From: Symbiodinium natans
Lineage: Eukaryota > Sar > Dinophyceae > Suessiales > Symbiodiniaceae
Length of the DNA: 64,000 nt
Assembly: GCA_905221605.1 (NCBI GenBank)
Contig: CAJNDS010000614.1
Coordinates: forward strand, 39,456 to 103,455
Direction of reading: 5' to 3'
Shown here: piece after piece, positions 10,388-40,100 of the stretch
Layout: each line of letters starts with the position of its first letter
How positions within the stretch are numbered: position 1 is the stretch's first letter
Notes under the pieces: generated by a model
The model's database searches: none
What the model was told of the DNA's origin: nothing
Seen by the model: only the letters and a program-made list of their open reading frames with translations
Position numbers and translations under genes: made by a program

Positions 10388-12649
10388 AGAATGCCATCCC
10401 GCTCGTCTCGCAAGTAGAAGGAGCCCTTCAAATCCCGGAGCACAGGTAGCTGGTGACCATGCTTGTCATGATATTCCTGCCAGCGCAGGGCCCAGAACAC
10501 ATCACCAGCCCTCTGCCAACAACAAAAAAGCAGCTTGCCATGTGCCACTGCACGTACAGACTCCTCAAGGGCAATAGGACACAAGGAGCAAGGCCGCCTC
10601 AAACCAAGTCCACAGAACCCTGTAATTCCCACAACTGCGTGGTCCTTCACTTCCGGGATGGCCTCTGTAATGCAGTACCTCAGGTGCAAGCCAATCGACC
10701 AGAGGTAACCTGCAGAAAAGAACACTCTGTGCCCACCGCCAGACCTCACGAACGAGGATCATGAACCTTCATGCTGTCTTGAAAAGCAGTGCAAACTTGC
10801 AGGCATGTGCAAACCAATATGCAAGTATGGACGCAGCATCCTGAGCCCTAACCCCCCCCTCTCCCCACCCCGGCCTCCCCTCAAGAAAGGAAAGTGTATG
10901 AAACCCTAAGCCCCATACCATACTCTTTTCAGCCCAAATCCGACAATACCCTCAATAAGGGTTTATATATATATACATATATATAGAATACCCTTATTCA
11001 GGGTTTATATATATATATACATATAGAATACCCTTATTCGGGATTATGTAGGGTACCCTCAAGGGCCTACTGCGACGAGGCACTGGTGCTGTAGCACGGC
11101 CGAGGGCACGCGAACACCAGCCATGGCGCCGACTTTGTCACCTCAGCGGTTCTGGGGGTTTTTCAGGGTTTAGGGTTTTTTAGGGTTTAGGGTTTAGGGT
11201 TTAGGGTTTAGGGTTTAGGGTTTAGGGTTTAGGGTTTAGGGTTTAGGGTTTAGGGTTTAGGGTTTAGGGTTTAGGGTTTAGGGGTTAGGGTGCAGAGTTG
11301 AGGGCGCAGGAGGTAGCATTGCTGTCCAGAAACAACGGAACCCCATGCGTTGATAAACAAGCTACAGACATCGAAAGGCCCTTTTGAAGGCCTGAGCGAG
11401 CAATGCAATTGTGCATATGACAACCGCGAACTTCGCTGTCCACATGCTTTGGACTGTACAGATATGTCAACAGGGGGTTGTGGCCTTAAGGGCGGGGGTG
11501 CCGAACAATCTTTCAAGGTGCAGGACCGAAGCCTTGGGGGGTTCGGGTTCGGGCTCACTCTTTGACACCTCTGCTCGACACGTCACACCACAGGCCCGCC
11601 GCGTTGATCACAAAGTCGGCCACTGTGCGCTTCTCCTCACCTGGCACAGGTTTGGGACCATGGGGGGGAGAGGGGGAGGGGACCAAAACTCGAGCTTTTC
11701 ATAGCCTCAAACTTGGAACCTGAACCCTAAACCTCCCCAAAAACAAAGTCGATGGGATTCTTCCTTGAACCCTCATTGCAACAGCTACAACAGAAGCTCG
11801 GCCGGGAGAAAGGAGGAGACTTCCGGGACCCCTCTTGAACTACCACCGGGGTCGTCCAGCCTGTAGTCATAACGACCGAGCTATGTGGGGAACGCGCTAG
11901 AGATAGCAACAGCCTGCAAGCCCTCCTCTGCCTCTTAGCGCTCCCCAACTCCTCTTTAGACTCCCTCTAGAAACCATACTGCAAAATCTGTACATCCTCT
12001 TGTGTTACGCATTCACAAGCAAGATTGAGAACACCTAATTTCCAAACAAAACCAAAGCTCTGTGCACAAAAACCCCCATAGCTTCCCCCTCCCCTCCTGC
12101 AGCCGTGCGGGTGATGACTTCCCACTGCTTGCTAGGGAGCAGGTTCAGCGCCACCACCTTTTTAGGGCTTAGGTTGGGATGTTCCCCCTGAACCCTAACA
12201 GTCCTTAAGAGGGATAATCGTGCCCCCTGAAATAATCCCTATTAAGGACTGTCAGTATAAGGGCGAACATTCCAAGGCTCAAGGGCTTCAGGATTCCGGG
12301 CTCGGGGCTTCGGGGTTCAGGGCTTCGAAGAAGGTTTTGGAGTGGACATGTTAGGTGTTCAGGGGAAGGGCGTGGCATTTGGGGGTTGCAGGGCTTAGTT
12401 GGCCCCAAAAAGGACAACGCAGAGAGCTGCTCCGAGCCGAAACCCTAGAACTACCTGTATAGGCCCGGAGCCCCAAACCCAGGAGGCGGAACCTTAAACT
12501 CATACCCCCTACACCGTACACAATCCCAAAACCCTAAACCCTATACTGTACCCTATACCCTTAGCCCTGAACCCCAAACCCTAAACGCCACACAAGGATG
12601 TCACCTCGGTCTTCTGCTCGATGATGCCACCAAGGCCTCCATGGTGGAT
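10388..12649 (-). CDS. Partial FAD-dependent oxidoreductase, dimethylglycine/sarcosine dehydrogenase-like
   Basis: Six exons join in one frame: 12605-12649, 12109-12157, 11587-11640, 11084-11141, 10645-10678, 10388-10476. Recognisable segments are GGIIEQKTEVVALN, then KQWEVIT, ADFVINAAGLW, KVGAMAGV, LQHQYCITEAIPEVK and LPVLRDLKGSFYLRDERDG. In the DMGDH/SARDH/PDPR branch of the DAO superfamily, the VxNAAGLW and QHQYxVTExIP motifs belong to the FAD-binding/substrate domain and PVLRD..GSFYLR follows them. Introns begin GT, GC, GT, GT and GA and end AG, nearly always followed by G. The final donor is placed at a GC after GGCATTCT but is uncertain. I could not find the N-terminal GxGxxG part (the coding space ends at the PH gene) or the C-terminal GPYE part. 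The locus may be a fragment, or its remaining exons may be distant or unrecognised. The family call is firm; the exact substrate is not. Confidence 0.72.
10955..11050. repeat. Two AT-rich hairpins with AAGGGT/ACCCTT arms
   Basis: AATAAGGGTTTATA...GAATACCCTTATT occurs twice in succession around (TA)n cores. The arms pair as short inverted repeats. It lies in an intron of the oxidoreductase fragment. Confidence 0.7.
11161..11290. repeat. TTTAGGG array, about 17 units
   Basis: A nearly perfect telomere-type array inside an intron of the oxidoreductase (between the exons at 11084-11141 and 11587-11640). On the gene's sense strand it reads CCCTAAA. Confidence 0.95.
12198..12252. repeat. Short inverted repeat (hairpin of about 55 bp)
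   Basis: Arms ACAGTCCTTAAGAGGGA and TCCCTATTAAGGACTGT are complementary with one mismatch and flank about 20 bp. It is probably a small foldback element. It lies in the intron upstream of the exon at 12109-12157. Confidence 0.75.
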
Positions 12650-12697
12650 CTTCGGGGTTTGCAGGTGATTCAGGGTGCAGGAGTCAAGGGCCTACAA

Positions 12698-12893
12698 GGT
12701 TTAGGGTTTAGGGTTTAGGGTTTAGGGTTTAGGGTTTAGGGTTTAGGGTTTAGGGTTTAGGGTTTAGGGTTTAGGGTTTAGGGTTTAGGGTCGAGGAGTC
12801 TTCAAGGGACTAAAGGAGGGCCCCTTACAAGGGACCTAGAGATTCACCCTAAACCCTAAACCCTAAACCCGAAACCCTAAACCCTAAACCCAT
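12698..12893. repeat. TTTAGGG array followed by an inverted CCCTAAA array
   Basis: About 13 TTTAGGG units (12698-12790), then about 55 bp of spacer, then about 6 CCCTAAA units (12846-12893). The two arrays face each other as an imperfect inverted repeat. Confidence 0.9.
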
Positions 12894-12997
12894 GATGATC
12901 TTCAACAGACGCAACATGCTGGATGATGCAACAGCGGAGTAGCCTGCACACAGCTCGAAGAAGAAAAGGCACATGCTCGCAAACGCTGCTGCTGCTG

Positions 12998-13352
<355 letters not shown>

Positions 13353-13397
13353 GACTGCTGTTCCTCTTCTCTCATTTACTCCAGGCTGAGCAGTTGT

Positions 13398-15268
13398 CTA
13401 CTTCCAGTCTGAAAAGTTCATGCTGGAGCTGATCAAGTTCATCCACTCAGCTTGTTCAGCCGATGGGTCCGCAGCTTCTTTAATGCAGAATGGGTACGTC
13501 GTGTAGAAGTGGTGGAGCTTGAAGCACTTGACTCCATTCTTGAACCTGTACGCTTTGCCGTCCTTGGCCTCCACGTTCTTGGCATCCCAAAGAAAGATCG
13601 CCTGTGCGGAGGTTGCGACTTTGTCATCGGTAGAGGGGTCATCCTTGAACAAACGAAGAGCCGCCGAGCGAACTGCATCAGAAGACTCGAACACGGCGAA
13701 GTGCCTGCTCCAGCGGTACATGCTGCCTTGCTTCTCGAGCCAGCCTGCCTTCACGATGCTCTGTGCAAACTGTGGCTGCTGGACTTGCAAGATCCTCTGG
13801 CACTGCTCCTCCGCGGATTCTGGATTGGCATACTTTGGAGACCCCAAGATCCAGGAAGGCTGAGGCGGGGCACACGGCACCTTGATGCCACCGCGGACAT
13901 GTGCTGTCCCGTGTTCGTTGCCTTCGACGACCCCACACCCACCCCTGCCTGCACGCTGGGACTCTAAGCAGGACTTCTCGCAGGATTCATCATACCTGCC
14001 CCGGGCACACTCCGGAATGAAGTGTTGCTCCTTCCCTTCAAAGTCTTGAAATGCCGCATGGCACTCCTCCTTCTGCGGCAACCACTCCTGGTCCATGGAC
14101 TGCTTGGCCTGCGTCAAAGAGGGTTCCTTTGCCTGGTTGCTTCTGAGCTGCTCCTCTAACCTGCGCAGATGCGACTGAAGCGACTGGAGCTGCTCTTCCG
14201 CTTCTCGGAATTCACTTTCTGCTTCTCTCGTGCGACGCTCCTTGAAGTCGAGGCTGGTGTGCGCACGATAGCACTCCTGGCAGCGTTCGTACTCGTCGTC
14301 GTCGCCCTCCTCCCCGCCCCGCGAGCACCATGGATGGGAGCGCGTGCTGAAGCCGTCACACTGAGAGTACATGTTTGACCTTGCCCAGCTCTCCTCATTC
14401 CTGCTTCATTCTTGGGGTCATACCAAAAAATGCCATTCTTATTCCTTCTTTTGGGAATTTAAGATGACAGAAAACGTAAAAACTCATAACTTAACCAACA
14501 AGGACCCAGATTCCGTGATCTCGATACTTTCGATTCCTTCTGGCGCATCTGGCTCCTCTGGTCGGCGATCTTCTCCGGCATTCGGTCGTGAATCTCGTTG
14601 GGCAAATCCCGCAGAGCAGCCAAGCATGCCTCGAGGGCATCCGCTGCTCTGGTGTGTCGATGCTCGACATCCCTGCAGCTATCCACCTTCGCCTTCAGCT
14701 CCGGGTTGTTCTTCGCCAGGGTCGCCTCACACGTCCGCAAGATCTCGTTCTCACCAACGCAGCCTGCGGGCAGCGGCACTTCTTCCGGATGATCCCAAGA
14801 AGACATGGTCACTTCTCCGTCCTTCGACTGAGCGTTGTTGTGGCAGACCGTGGCCTTTATGCACTTGCCTTGGCTGACGCCGTAAGCAGAGTGAAGGCGC
14901 GCACCTGAAGGCTCAGCACCCCCAAGCCACACCAGCATCGGGTCTGACCTCGGCTCGTCAGGAATCTCGGGAGCCCAGTAGCAAAAGCTGGAAGCGTAGT
15001 ACGTCTCTTCTCGGCGCCCAAAGTTTTGACACGTGTGCCCTTCCACAATCTCCTCCTTGACCTTGCCTTCAGACCGATCGTTCCAAACCCATTGAGAGAC
15101 CGAGCGGAGGATGGTCTTGCTGCGCCCGGTGTAGCTCGTGTCCTCGGTCATGAACTTGAAGTCCACCGTGGGCTGCAGCTCGTCAGCATCATAGCTCAAG
15201 CGGTATGAGCAAATCAGGGGGGCGCAGCCAAGCAGAAGAGTGGTAGAATGAAGGCACCAAGTCCACAT
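13398..15268 (-). CDS. Probable two-exon gene: signal segment, coiled coil, PH-like domain
   Basis: Two long open frames lie back to back on the same strand. The first (14459-15268, 269 codons) starts with a hydrophobic segment (TTLLLGCAPLICS), continues with a Cys-containing region and ends in a charged helix (KIADQRSQMRQKESK). The second (13398-14372) opens with acidic residues and a coiled coil (residues about 40-95, EAEEQLQSLQSHLRRLEEQL) and ends with a PH-like domain at about residues 206-316 (KAGWLEKQG...WSRHFAVFE ... QAEWMNLI). A splice from a GA or GT donor near 14515-14530 to the AG before GAATGAGG near 14395-14405 would join them; I cannot fix the donor. Residues about 120-190 of the second frame could hide another intron. 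A signal peptide together with a PH-like domain would be unusual, so the first segment may be a membrane anchor, or the two frames may be separate genes. Confidence 0.6.
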
Positions 15269-15280
15269 TGGGACTTATGC

Positions 15281-15643
15281 AAAGTACTTAGCAGGCCTAG
15301 ACTAAGGAAGTGCCGCGTGGCACCATGAGCCTCTGGGCTACAGAGGACACAGAACATGTCTACGACCAGCTCCAACGTAGGAACAAAAGTCATGATTTGG
15401 GGCTGTCTCATAGTGGCCCTTCACACACTTCTCATATGGATATTCCCTAAGGGTACAACTGTACAATCTTAGTGTTCCAAAGTCGACTCCCAGAATGTTG
15501 GGATGCATGTCACCGAACCCCAAGCGAGTGCAATCGGCCCCGAGGACCCCACGCCAGCGTCGATGCTTCCCGGCGCCGACAGTGTGGACCTGTACTAGCT
15601 ACCCGAGTGAATGGATGCTTCGTACTGGCTACCGCCCTAAACC
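15281..15643. other. Unique sequence upstream of the PH-domain gene
   Basis: This should hold the 5' flank of the minus-strand gene starting at 15268. I see no recognisable promoter motif and no second gene. Confidence 0.35.
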
Positions 15644-15780
15644 CTACTTGGAGGTTCAGGGCACTTATAATTCTAACCCCAATGAAAACTGAACTGTACT
15701 TATAGGCCCCCCTAAGTCCCCTAAATAGGTTACAAGTAGACTGACAATTTGGAGTTGTAAGTACCCATGAACCTTTGCGT
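15644..15780 (+). mobile_element. Family A short inverted-repeat element (full length)
   Basis: Starts CTACTTGGAGGTTCAGG and ends AAGTACCCATGAACCTTTG, so its ends are inverted repeats. The interior has CTGTACTTATAGG and CCTAAATAGGTTACAAGTA. About 137 bp, no coding capacity. Confidence 0.75.
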
Positions 15781-15782
15781 AT

Positions 15783-17060
15783 AACCCTAAACCCTAAACC
15801 CGAAACCCTAAACCCTAAACCCCATGGACAGTCGGCATGTGCGGGTGTGGTGGGCATTGAGAGCCCCACGCTCGAGGAGCAGACCGATAAGGCCAGCACG
15901 TCTCCTTCGAACAAACCGCATTGCCCAGCCCTAAACCCTAAACCCTAAACCCTAAACACATAAACCCATGAACCCCTAAACCCATAATCCCTAAACCCTA
16001 AACCCTAAACCTGAACCCTAAACCCCGCCTGCTGCTCCCGCGGCCACGGCCGGACCCTTCCCACCCCCTTCCATCATCAACCAAATCCTTGCGCATAACG
16101 AAAGTTAGGAAGCAGAGGGTTTTGTCCAAGGACCTTCCGGATAAGTCACCAGTATCAATCCCTGCAGCATACGTCTTCTTCGCTAAATCAACCTTGAACA
16201 TGAGGAATGCGCATCGATATCTGAGGGAAGACGCATGACATTGTCTGACTGTGTACATGTGCCCACAAGGACGACCGAAGGCACTTCTTTTTTTCCTGAA
16301 AACAAGGACCCGTCCGCGCTCCTTGTTCCTCCCAGTTGCGGCACCTGGCGTTCGCATGAAGTTCTTGGAGACGTGCGACGTGCTGTCACATGTACGGACA
16401 CTGTCACACGTGCCTGCACATGAGACAAACGGGCAACCATAAAGCCAACTGGAAAAGACAACATCCACCCCCCTGCGCATGTCTCCCTAAACCCTAAACA
16501 CCCTAAACTCTAAACGCCTTAAATACGTCCATGCAAGGGATGGCTGTTGGTGTGAAGCAGGAATACTGGATGAACCCATGGCAGCGCGTCAATGTTTTCT
16601 GCAGTGCCAAGCGAAAAGCCAGCAATGCACGGGTCTAAATAGTCACAAAGATAATCCATTTAAAAGAAGCCATATTATTTTACATCTGTGTAGTATATTA
16701 TTTTATGTTCTTCACATTCATGTCCTCAGGAGGACTGGGTGAAAAATTGTGGCATGGCCAAGGCGTTGCCTTCCTTGTTCATAGTGGGGAGTTGAGGAAT
16801 TCCTCCATCTCCCCGCCATCTAACCCTATTAAGGAATCACCGAATTCCTCATGAAGCCCTGCACCTTTAACGAACATCCTCAACTCTGAGCCCCTAAACC
16901 TAAGCCCTAGCTACCATGAGCCTTCTAACCCCCCCACCTAAACCAATTAAAACTCGCGAAACCAGCCTGAAACCTTCGGACCCTCAAATCCGTCACTCTG
17001 CGCCACATGGTGCGCCCGCGCTGCCGGCAGCAGGTGCCCAAAACAGTTGGGGGTTGAGGG
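15783..17060. other. Intergenic block with short CCCTAAA arrays
   Basis: CCCTAAA arrays lie at 15783-15823, 15930-16025 and 16485-16515. The unique DNA at 16030-16480 is open on both strands (minus 160 aa, plus 62-63 aa), but the frames conflict and no motif is seen. 16520-17060 shows nothing recognisable. Confidence 0.4.
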
Positions 17061-17127
17061 GTTTAGGGTTTGAGGTTTAGGGTTTAGGGTTGTTTGTAAG
17101 CCGATGATAGAGCCGCGTAGCTTGGGG

Positions 17128-17252
17128 TCAACACTAGACCCAGGAGTAACCCAGGAATGAAAGGGAGACCCTTTTTGGTTTCAAGGGGCTCATAAGGGAA
17201 CCCAAACCCCAGAAACAGGGAATCAGGGCCTACTCTGGGTCCTAGGAACTCT
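17128..17252 (+). mobile_element. Family C short inverted-repeat element
   Basis: Left end CTAGACCCAGGAGTAACC pairs with right end CTACTCTGGGTCCTAG. The interior has AAAGGGAGACCCTTTTTGG and ATAAGGGAACC-like blocks. Other copies are at 25168-25245 and 45971-46088, with a remnant at 481-556. It lies just 3' of beta-tubulin copy 1. Confidence 0.75.
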
Positions 17253-17274
17253 GTGTTGCTTACTCTGAGAGTAC

Positions 17275-17684
17275 GGCTGCCATGGCCTCTTGCATCTGCC
17301 ACAGGAGGCTCCACATGCAATTGCCTTCTGAAGCAAATCTGCGGCCTTGTCAGTTGCCCAAGCCATTTCAGGGGTAACTGGGGACGAAAAAGGTGCAGCT
17401 CCTTAAAACCAGACCCCTTCCTGGCAACCGCAGAGGCCCGAGGCACCGCTTTGCTTTTGGGCGCTTGCTGCTATACACTGCAGATGCGCTCGCGCGCGCC
17501 TGCAAGATGTCCTCGATGTCCAGTCCGCGTTTCAAGATGTTCTTGAAAACAGCAAAGGTTAAACTTGGCCCTGGCTCTGTTCACCGAGCTGCTGTCTCTG
17601 AAAGTCCAAAGAAACCTTCGATGCCGGCATGGCTCAGGCATCAAGCAGGGCTGAATTATTGAGAACCTCCGGCGATCAGGAGTC
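17275..17684 (-). other. 3' flank of beta-tubulin copy 1, conserved in copy 2
   Basis: From about 17430 (GAGGCACCGCTTTGCTTTTG) to the stop codon this is almost identical to 25347-25590 beside copy 2. The two differ by a few substitutions and a small indel near 17545. It probably includes the 3' UTR. The block around 17285-17340 resembles 24935-24985, which places the tandem unit boundary just below 17.3 kb. Confidence 0.7.
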
Positions 17685-24621
<6,937 letters not shown>

Positions 24622-24690
24622 GACTGCAACGGACGCTGGAAGTTTGGGGCTATAGCAAACTGTGAGTGTCAAGCACTTGGGCCATGGCAA
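24622..24690 (-). promoter_or_regulatory. Conserved 5' flank of beta-tubulin with candidate trans-splice acceptor
   Basis: The roughly 65 bp next to the ATG are nearly the same in copies 1 (24622-24687) and 2 (37610-37675) and diverge beyond that. In gene sense both read TGCTTGACACTCACAG about 35-45 bases before the ATG. The AG there is a candidate acceptor for the dinoflagellate spliced leader; that use is inferred. No TATA box is seen. Confidence 0.45.
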
Positions 24691-24827
24691 GTCAATAGGG
24701 TCATTTCCGAAAACGAAGGCTGCCCCGGATGTACCCTAATCTGCGAAAGTTCATGCAGGAGAAACCTTCTTTACCCCAGAAAACTCCCTAGCAATCAGTG
24801 TATGCGCTTGCGCTGAGCTTTTGGGGA

Positions 24828-25119
24828 AACCCTAAACCCTAAACCCTAAACCCTAAACCCTAAACCCTAAACCCTAAACCCTAAACCCTAAACCCTAAAC
24901 CCTAAACCCTAAACCCTAAACCCTCAGCTGCCAATGGCCTGTCTCAGCTGCCACGAGAAGCCCCCAGATGCAACTGCCCTCTGAAGCAAGACCCAAGAGT
25001 GCCCTAGGAACCCTTGCTGGTCCAAACTAGGGTTTAGGGTTTAGGGTTTAGGGTTTAGGGTTTAGGGTTTAGGGTTTAGGGTTTAGGGTTTAGGGTTTAG
25101 GGTTTAGGGTTTAGGGTTT
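24828..25119. repeat. Opposed CCCTAAA and TTTAGGG arrays between the beta-tubulin copies
   Basis: About 14 CCCTAAA units (24828-24924), 100 bp of unique DNA, then about 13 TTTAGGG units (25028-25119). This is a large inverted repeat at the junction of the two tandem gene units. A GGGCTTA block follows at 25301-25341. Confidence 0.95.
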
Positions 25120-25167
25120 CTGCAAGGGATGCCAGGTTTCGGGTTTTGGATATAGGGTTTAGGGTGA

Positions 25168-25245
25168 CCCAAGAGTAGCCTAGGAAGCAAAAAGGGTGCC
25201 CTTTTTGGGTTTACAAGGGCCTATAAGGGAAGAAGGGCCTACTCT
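25168..25245 (+). mobile_element. Family C short element (partial)
   Basis: GACCCAAGAGTAGCCTAGG, then AAAAAGGGTGCCCTTTTTGG, ending GAAGGGCCTACTCTGC. It is at the same place relative to copy 2 as the family C element at 17128 is to copy 1, so insertion predates the gene duplication. Confidence 0.65.
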
Positions 25246-25590
25246 GCTTTAAGCCATTTCGGCGAAAGAGGCGCGTGGCGTCTGGTGGGGATGAAAGGCG
25301 GTTTAGGGCTTAGGGCTTAGGGCTTAGGGCTTAGGGCTTAGGGAGAGGCACCGCTTTGCTTTTGGGCGCTTGCTGCTATACACTGCAGATGCGCTCGCGC
25401 GCGCCTGCAAGATGTCCACGACGTCCAGTCCGCGTTTCAAGATGTTCTTGAAAAGCTGCAAAGGTTAAACTTGGCCCTGGCTCTGTTCACCGAGCTGCTG
25501 TCTCTGAAAGTCCAAAGAAACCTTCGATGCCGGCATGGCTCAGGCATCAAGCAGGGCTGAATTATTGAGAACCTCCGGCGATCAGGAGCC

Positions 25591-37609
<12,019 letters not shown>

Positions 37610-37675
37610 ACTGCAACGGACGCTGGAAGCTTGGGGCTAAAGCAATCTGTGAGTGTCAAGCACTTGGGCCAAGGC

Positions 37676-38295
37676 AAAGGAAAAGCGGACATGTCCGAAT
37701 AACAGAGGGCGCCCCTTACATGCCCTGAATTGCGCACGTCCATACGGAAGAACTTTAAATAATTGTCCCGCAGGGCCCTACCCAACACTCACTGGTTTTT
37801 TGTGTGTTTGTGCTGCGGCCTTGGGGATCACAAGTCGAAACTCCTCCCATTGCAGGGGGCCTAAGCCCCCAAACGCCCCTTTACCCCTGACAGGTCGTAT
37901 GCAACACGAACCTCAGCTATTATTGGGTTAAATATCATGAACCTCCAAGTAGGTTTCAAGCTGGGCCCAAGCTGGCACAACTTGGCCGGATCCAGGCCAC
38001 TAACGATTGTAAAGACATTGCTAAATCCTACTTCTTGAAAGCAACGAGGCCTTTCAGTACCATGTTCAAGAAATTAGACTGAAGCATGGAAGACGTGCAT
38101 GTGTCACACTGCCAAGCGCTTCCGCATGCGCATTCTTGAAGGTTCGTCCAAACCCTTGCAACAAAAGCGTGTGGCCCTAGTGTTTAGGGTTTTAGGTTTT
38201 AGGTTTTAGGGTTTAGGGTTTAGGGTTTGGGGTTTAGGGTTTGGGGTTCAGGGTTTAGGATTTGGGGTTTAGGGCTCAGGGTTTAGGGTTTGAAG
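37676..38295. other. Intergenic DNA upstream of beta-tubulin copy 2
   Basis: A family A end (TCATGAACCTCCAAGTAGG, about 37935-37953) and a degenerate TTTAGGG/TTTGGGG patch at 38180-38292. No gene seen. Confidence 0.5.
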
Positions 38296-38439
38296 CCCCG
38301 ACCACCATTTTGGGCTGGCTGCGCTGGAGCTCTGCGTTTACCAACGCTGCGCAGCCTTGGCGCCCGAAGCGCGTGCTGATTCCCTCGTGAGCGGGGCGCT
38401 GGGAGGTGCCACCTGGGGACCCCGCAGTTCATAATGCAG

Positions 38440-38577
38440 CGCGTTTAGGGTTTAGGGTTTAGGGTTTAGGGTTTAGGGTTTAGGGTTTAGGGTTTAGGGT
38501 TTAGGGTTTAGGGTTTAGGGTTTAGGGTTTAGGGTTTAGGGTTTAGGGTTTAGGGTTTAGGGTTTAGGGTTTAGGGT
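38440..38577. repeat. TTTAGGG array
   Basis: About 20 units in arm 1. The matching place in arm 2 (45016-45033) has only 2-3 units. A further array of 7 units lies at 38895-38940. Confidence 0.95.
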
Positions 38578-39591
38578 GTGGGGTTACTTACCAGTACTAG
38601 CCGCTTGTAATCTCTCATACACTCAGAAACTGTTGCCTTCAACCGAAAACCCTAGCAACCTTAAACCCTGAAACTCTCAATGTCCTGCAAAACAAAGGCC
38701 CCAGCAACCCTGAACCCCAACACACTATCACCCCTATAATCCTAAAACCCCAAAACCCTATAACCCCAAAACCCTAGAATCCAAAAAACCCAAAACCCCA
38801 AAACCCTAGAATCCTGAAACCCTACAAAGGCCTAAGCAGCCCTACCTAGACCCTAGAACCCTAGAATCCTAGAAGGCCATAGAACCCTAAACAGGGTTTA
38901 GGGTTTAGGGTTTAGGGTTTAGGGTTTAGGGTTTAGGGTTGAGGGATAGAACCCTAACACCCCAAAACCCTAAATTTGTCCCCAAGTCCAGGACCCCTTC
39001 ACCCCACAGGCTCGGCCTTTGGCCGGTGGCTTGGCGGGTGACCGAGCCGTCTCCGGTTGCAATCCAAAAGGGTTCCCGGGGTTCATGGTTCAGGGTTTGG
39101 GGTTTAGGGTTTAGGGTTTGGGGTTTAGGGTTTAGGGTTTGGGGTTTAGGGTTTAGGGTTTGGGGTTGTGGGGTCTAGGGTTTGAGGTTTAGGGGCACCC
39201 CTTGGCAACCCGAAACGCGCAGAAGCCTGCATGGAAATGCCGGGAAGGCGTGGAAGGCTTTAGGAGTTAGGATTTAGGATTCTCAAACTTTGTTAGTGTC
39301 TTGGGCATGGACGAAAGACATGCTTTCGGGTTCCAGGTGTGCATGGGCGTAAAACCTCAGATTTAACGTGGCTGTATGGCACGAAACGAATCGTAGTCCC
39401 GCGCGCAACTTGATACGCAAAGGCAGAGTCTACATCATCGGAGCGGCTACGGAAAAGCCCGCCAAGCGTCGTTGCATCGCGCCATGCTTCTGCACTAAGC
39501 TGCGGGCGGCACAGTGGCCCCCGGCAGGATTTGCAAAATTTGGGGGCCTGCTGCCCTGTCTAGATATGATTCTTGATCCCCTTTTCCCCTA

Positions 39592-39595
39592 AACC

Positions 39596-39690
<95 letters not shown>

Positions 39691-39800
39691 ACCCTAAACC
39701 CTAAACCCTAAACCCTAAACCCTAAACCCTAAACCCTAAACCCTAAACCCTAAACCCTAAACCCTAAACCCTAAACCCTAAACCCTAAACCCTAAACCTT
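39592..39800. repeat. CCCTCAA block fused to a CCCTAAA block
   Basis: About 14 perfect CCCTCAA units switch abruptly at about 39694 to about 15 CCCTAAA units. Such a sharp switch points to separate amplification of each variant. Confidence 0.95.
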
Positions 39801-39919
39801 TCCCCTAAACCTTCAATCCTAAACCGTCAGTCCTAACCCCTGCCTGAATCCTGAACCATAGATCATAAGCCCCCGAGGGCTGAGCCTTGGAGGCATGGTC
39901 CATGTTGCTTTTTGTGGTG

Positions 39920-40100
39920 GCGGAGCTCATAAACCCCATAAGCCCTATAACCCCCTAGGCAACCCTATAAAACCCTGTGAAACCCGGCTGTATAAAACCT
40001 GTAAAACCCTATAAAACTCTATGACACCCTATGACACCCTATAAAACCCTATGAAACCCTATTACAACACCCTATAAGACCCTGTAAAACCCTAAAGGCG
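39920..40100. repeat. CCCTATAAAA-type degenerate repeat
   Basis: Loose repeats of CCCTATAAAAC, CCCTATGACA and CCCTGTAAAAC, resembling telomeric repeat drifted towards a 10-11 bp unit. Confidence 0.75.

Noticed and set aside
10114-10749. A single 211-aa minus-strand protein
   Set aside because: It joins two oxidoreductase exons (10645-10678 and 10388-10476), their intron and a mobile element; splicing explains the motifs better.
11161-11290. A true chromosome end
   Set aside because: Unique genic sequence continues on both sides, and dozens of similar arrays in both orientations occur in the window.
38304-38330. A dinoflagellate spliced-leader relic (ACCATTTTGGGCTGG)
   Set aside because: Only the CCATTTTGG core resembles the leader; the duplicate at 44871 lacks it and no gene follows.
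38315-38410. An exon reading AALELCVYQRCAALAPEARA, also near 44888
   Set aside because: The frame stays open in both duplication arms, but differences between them are mostly amino-acid changing and no splice partner is seen.
39400-39560. A plus-strand gene reading GRVYIIGAATEKPAK in the duplication
   Set aside because: The other arm has an indel shifting the frame after the same words, and no start, domain or neighbouring exon is found.
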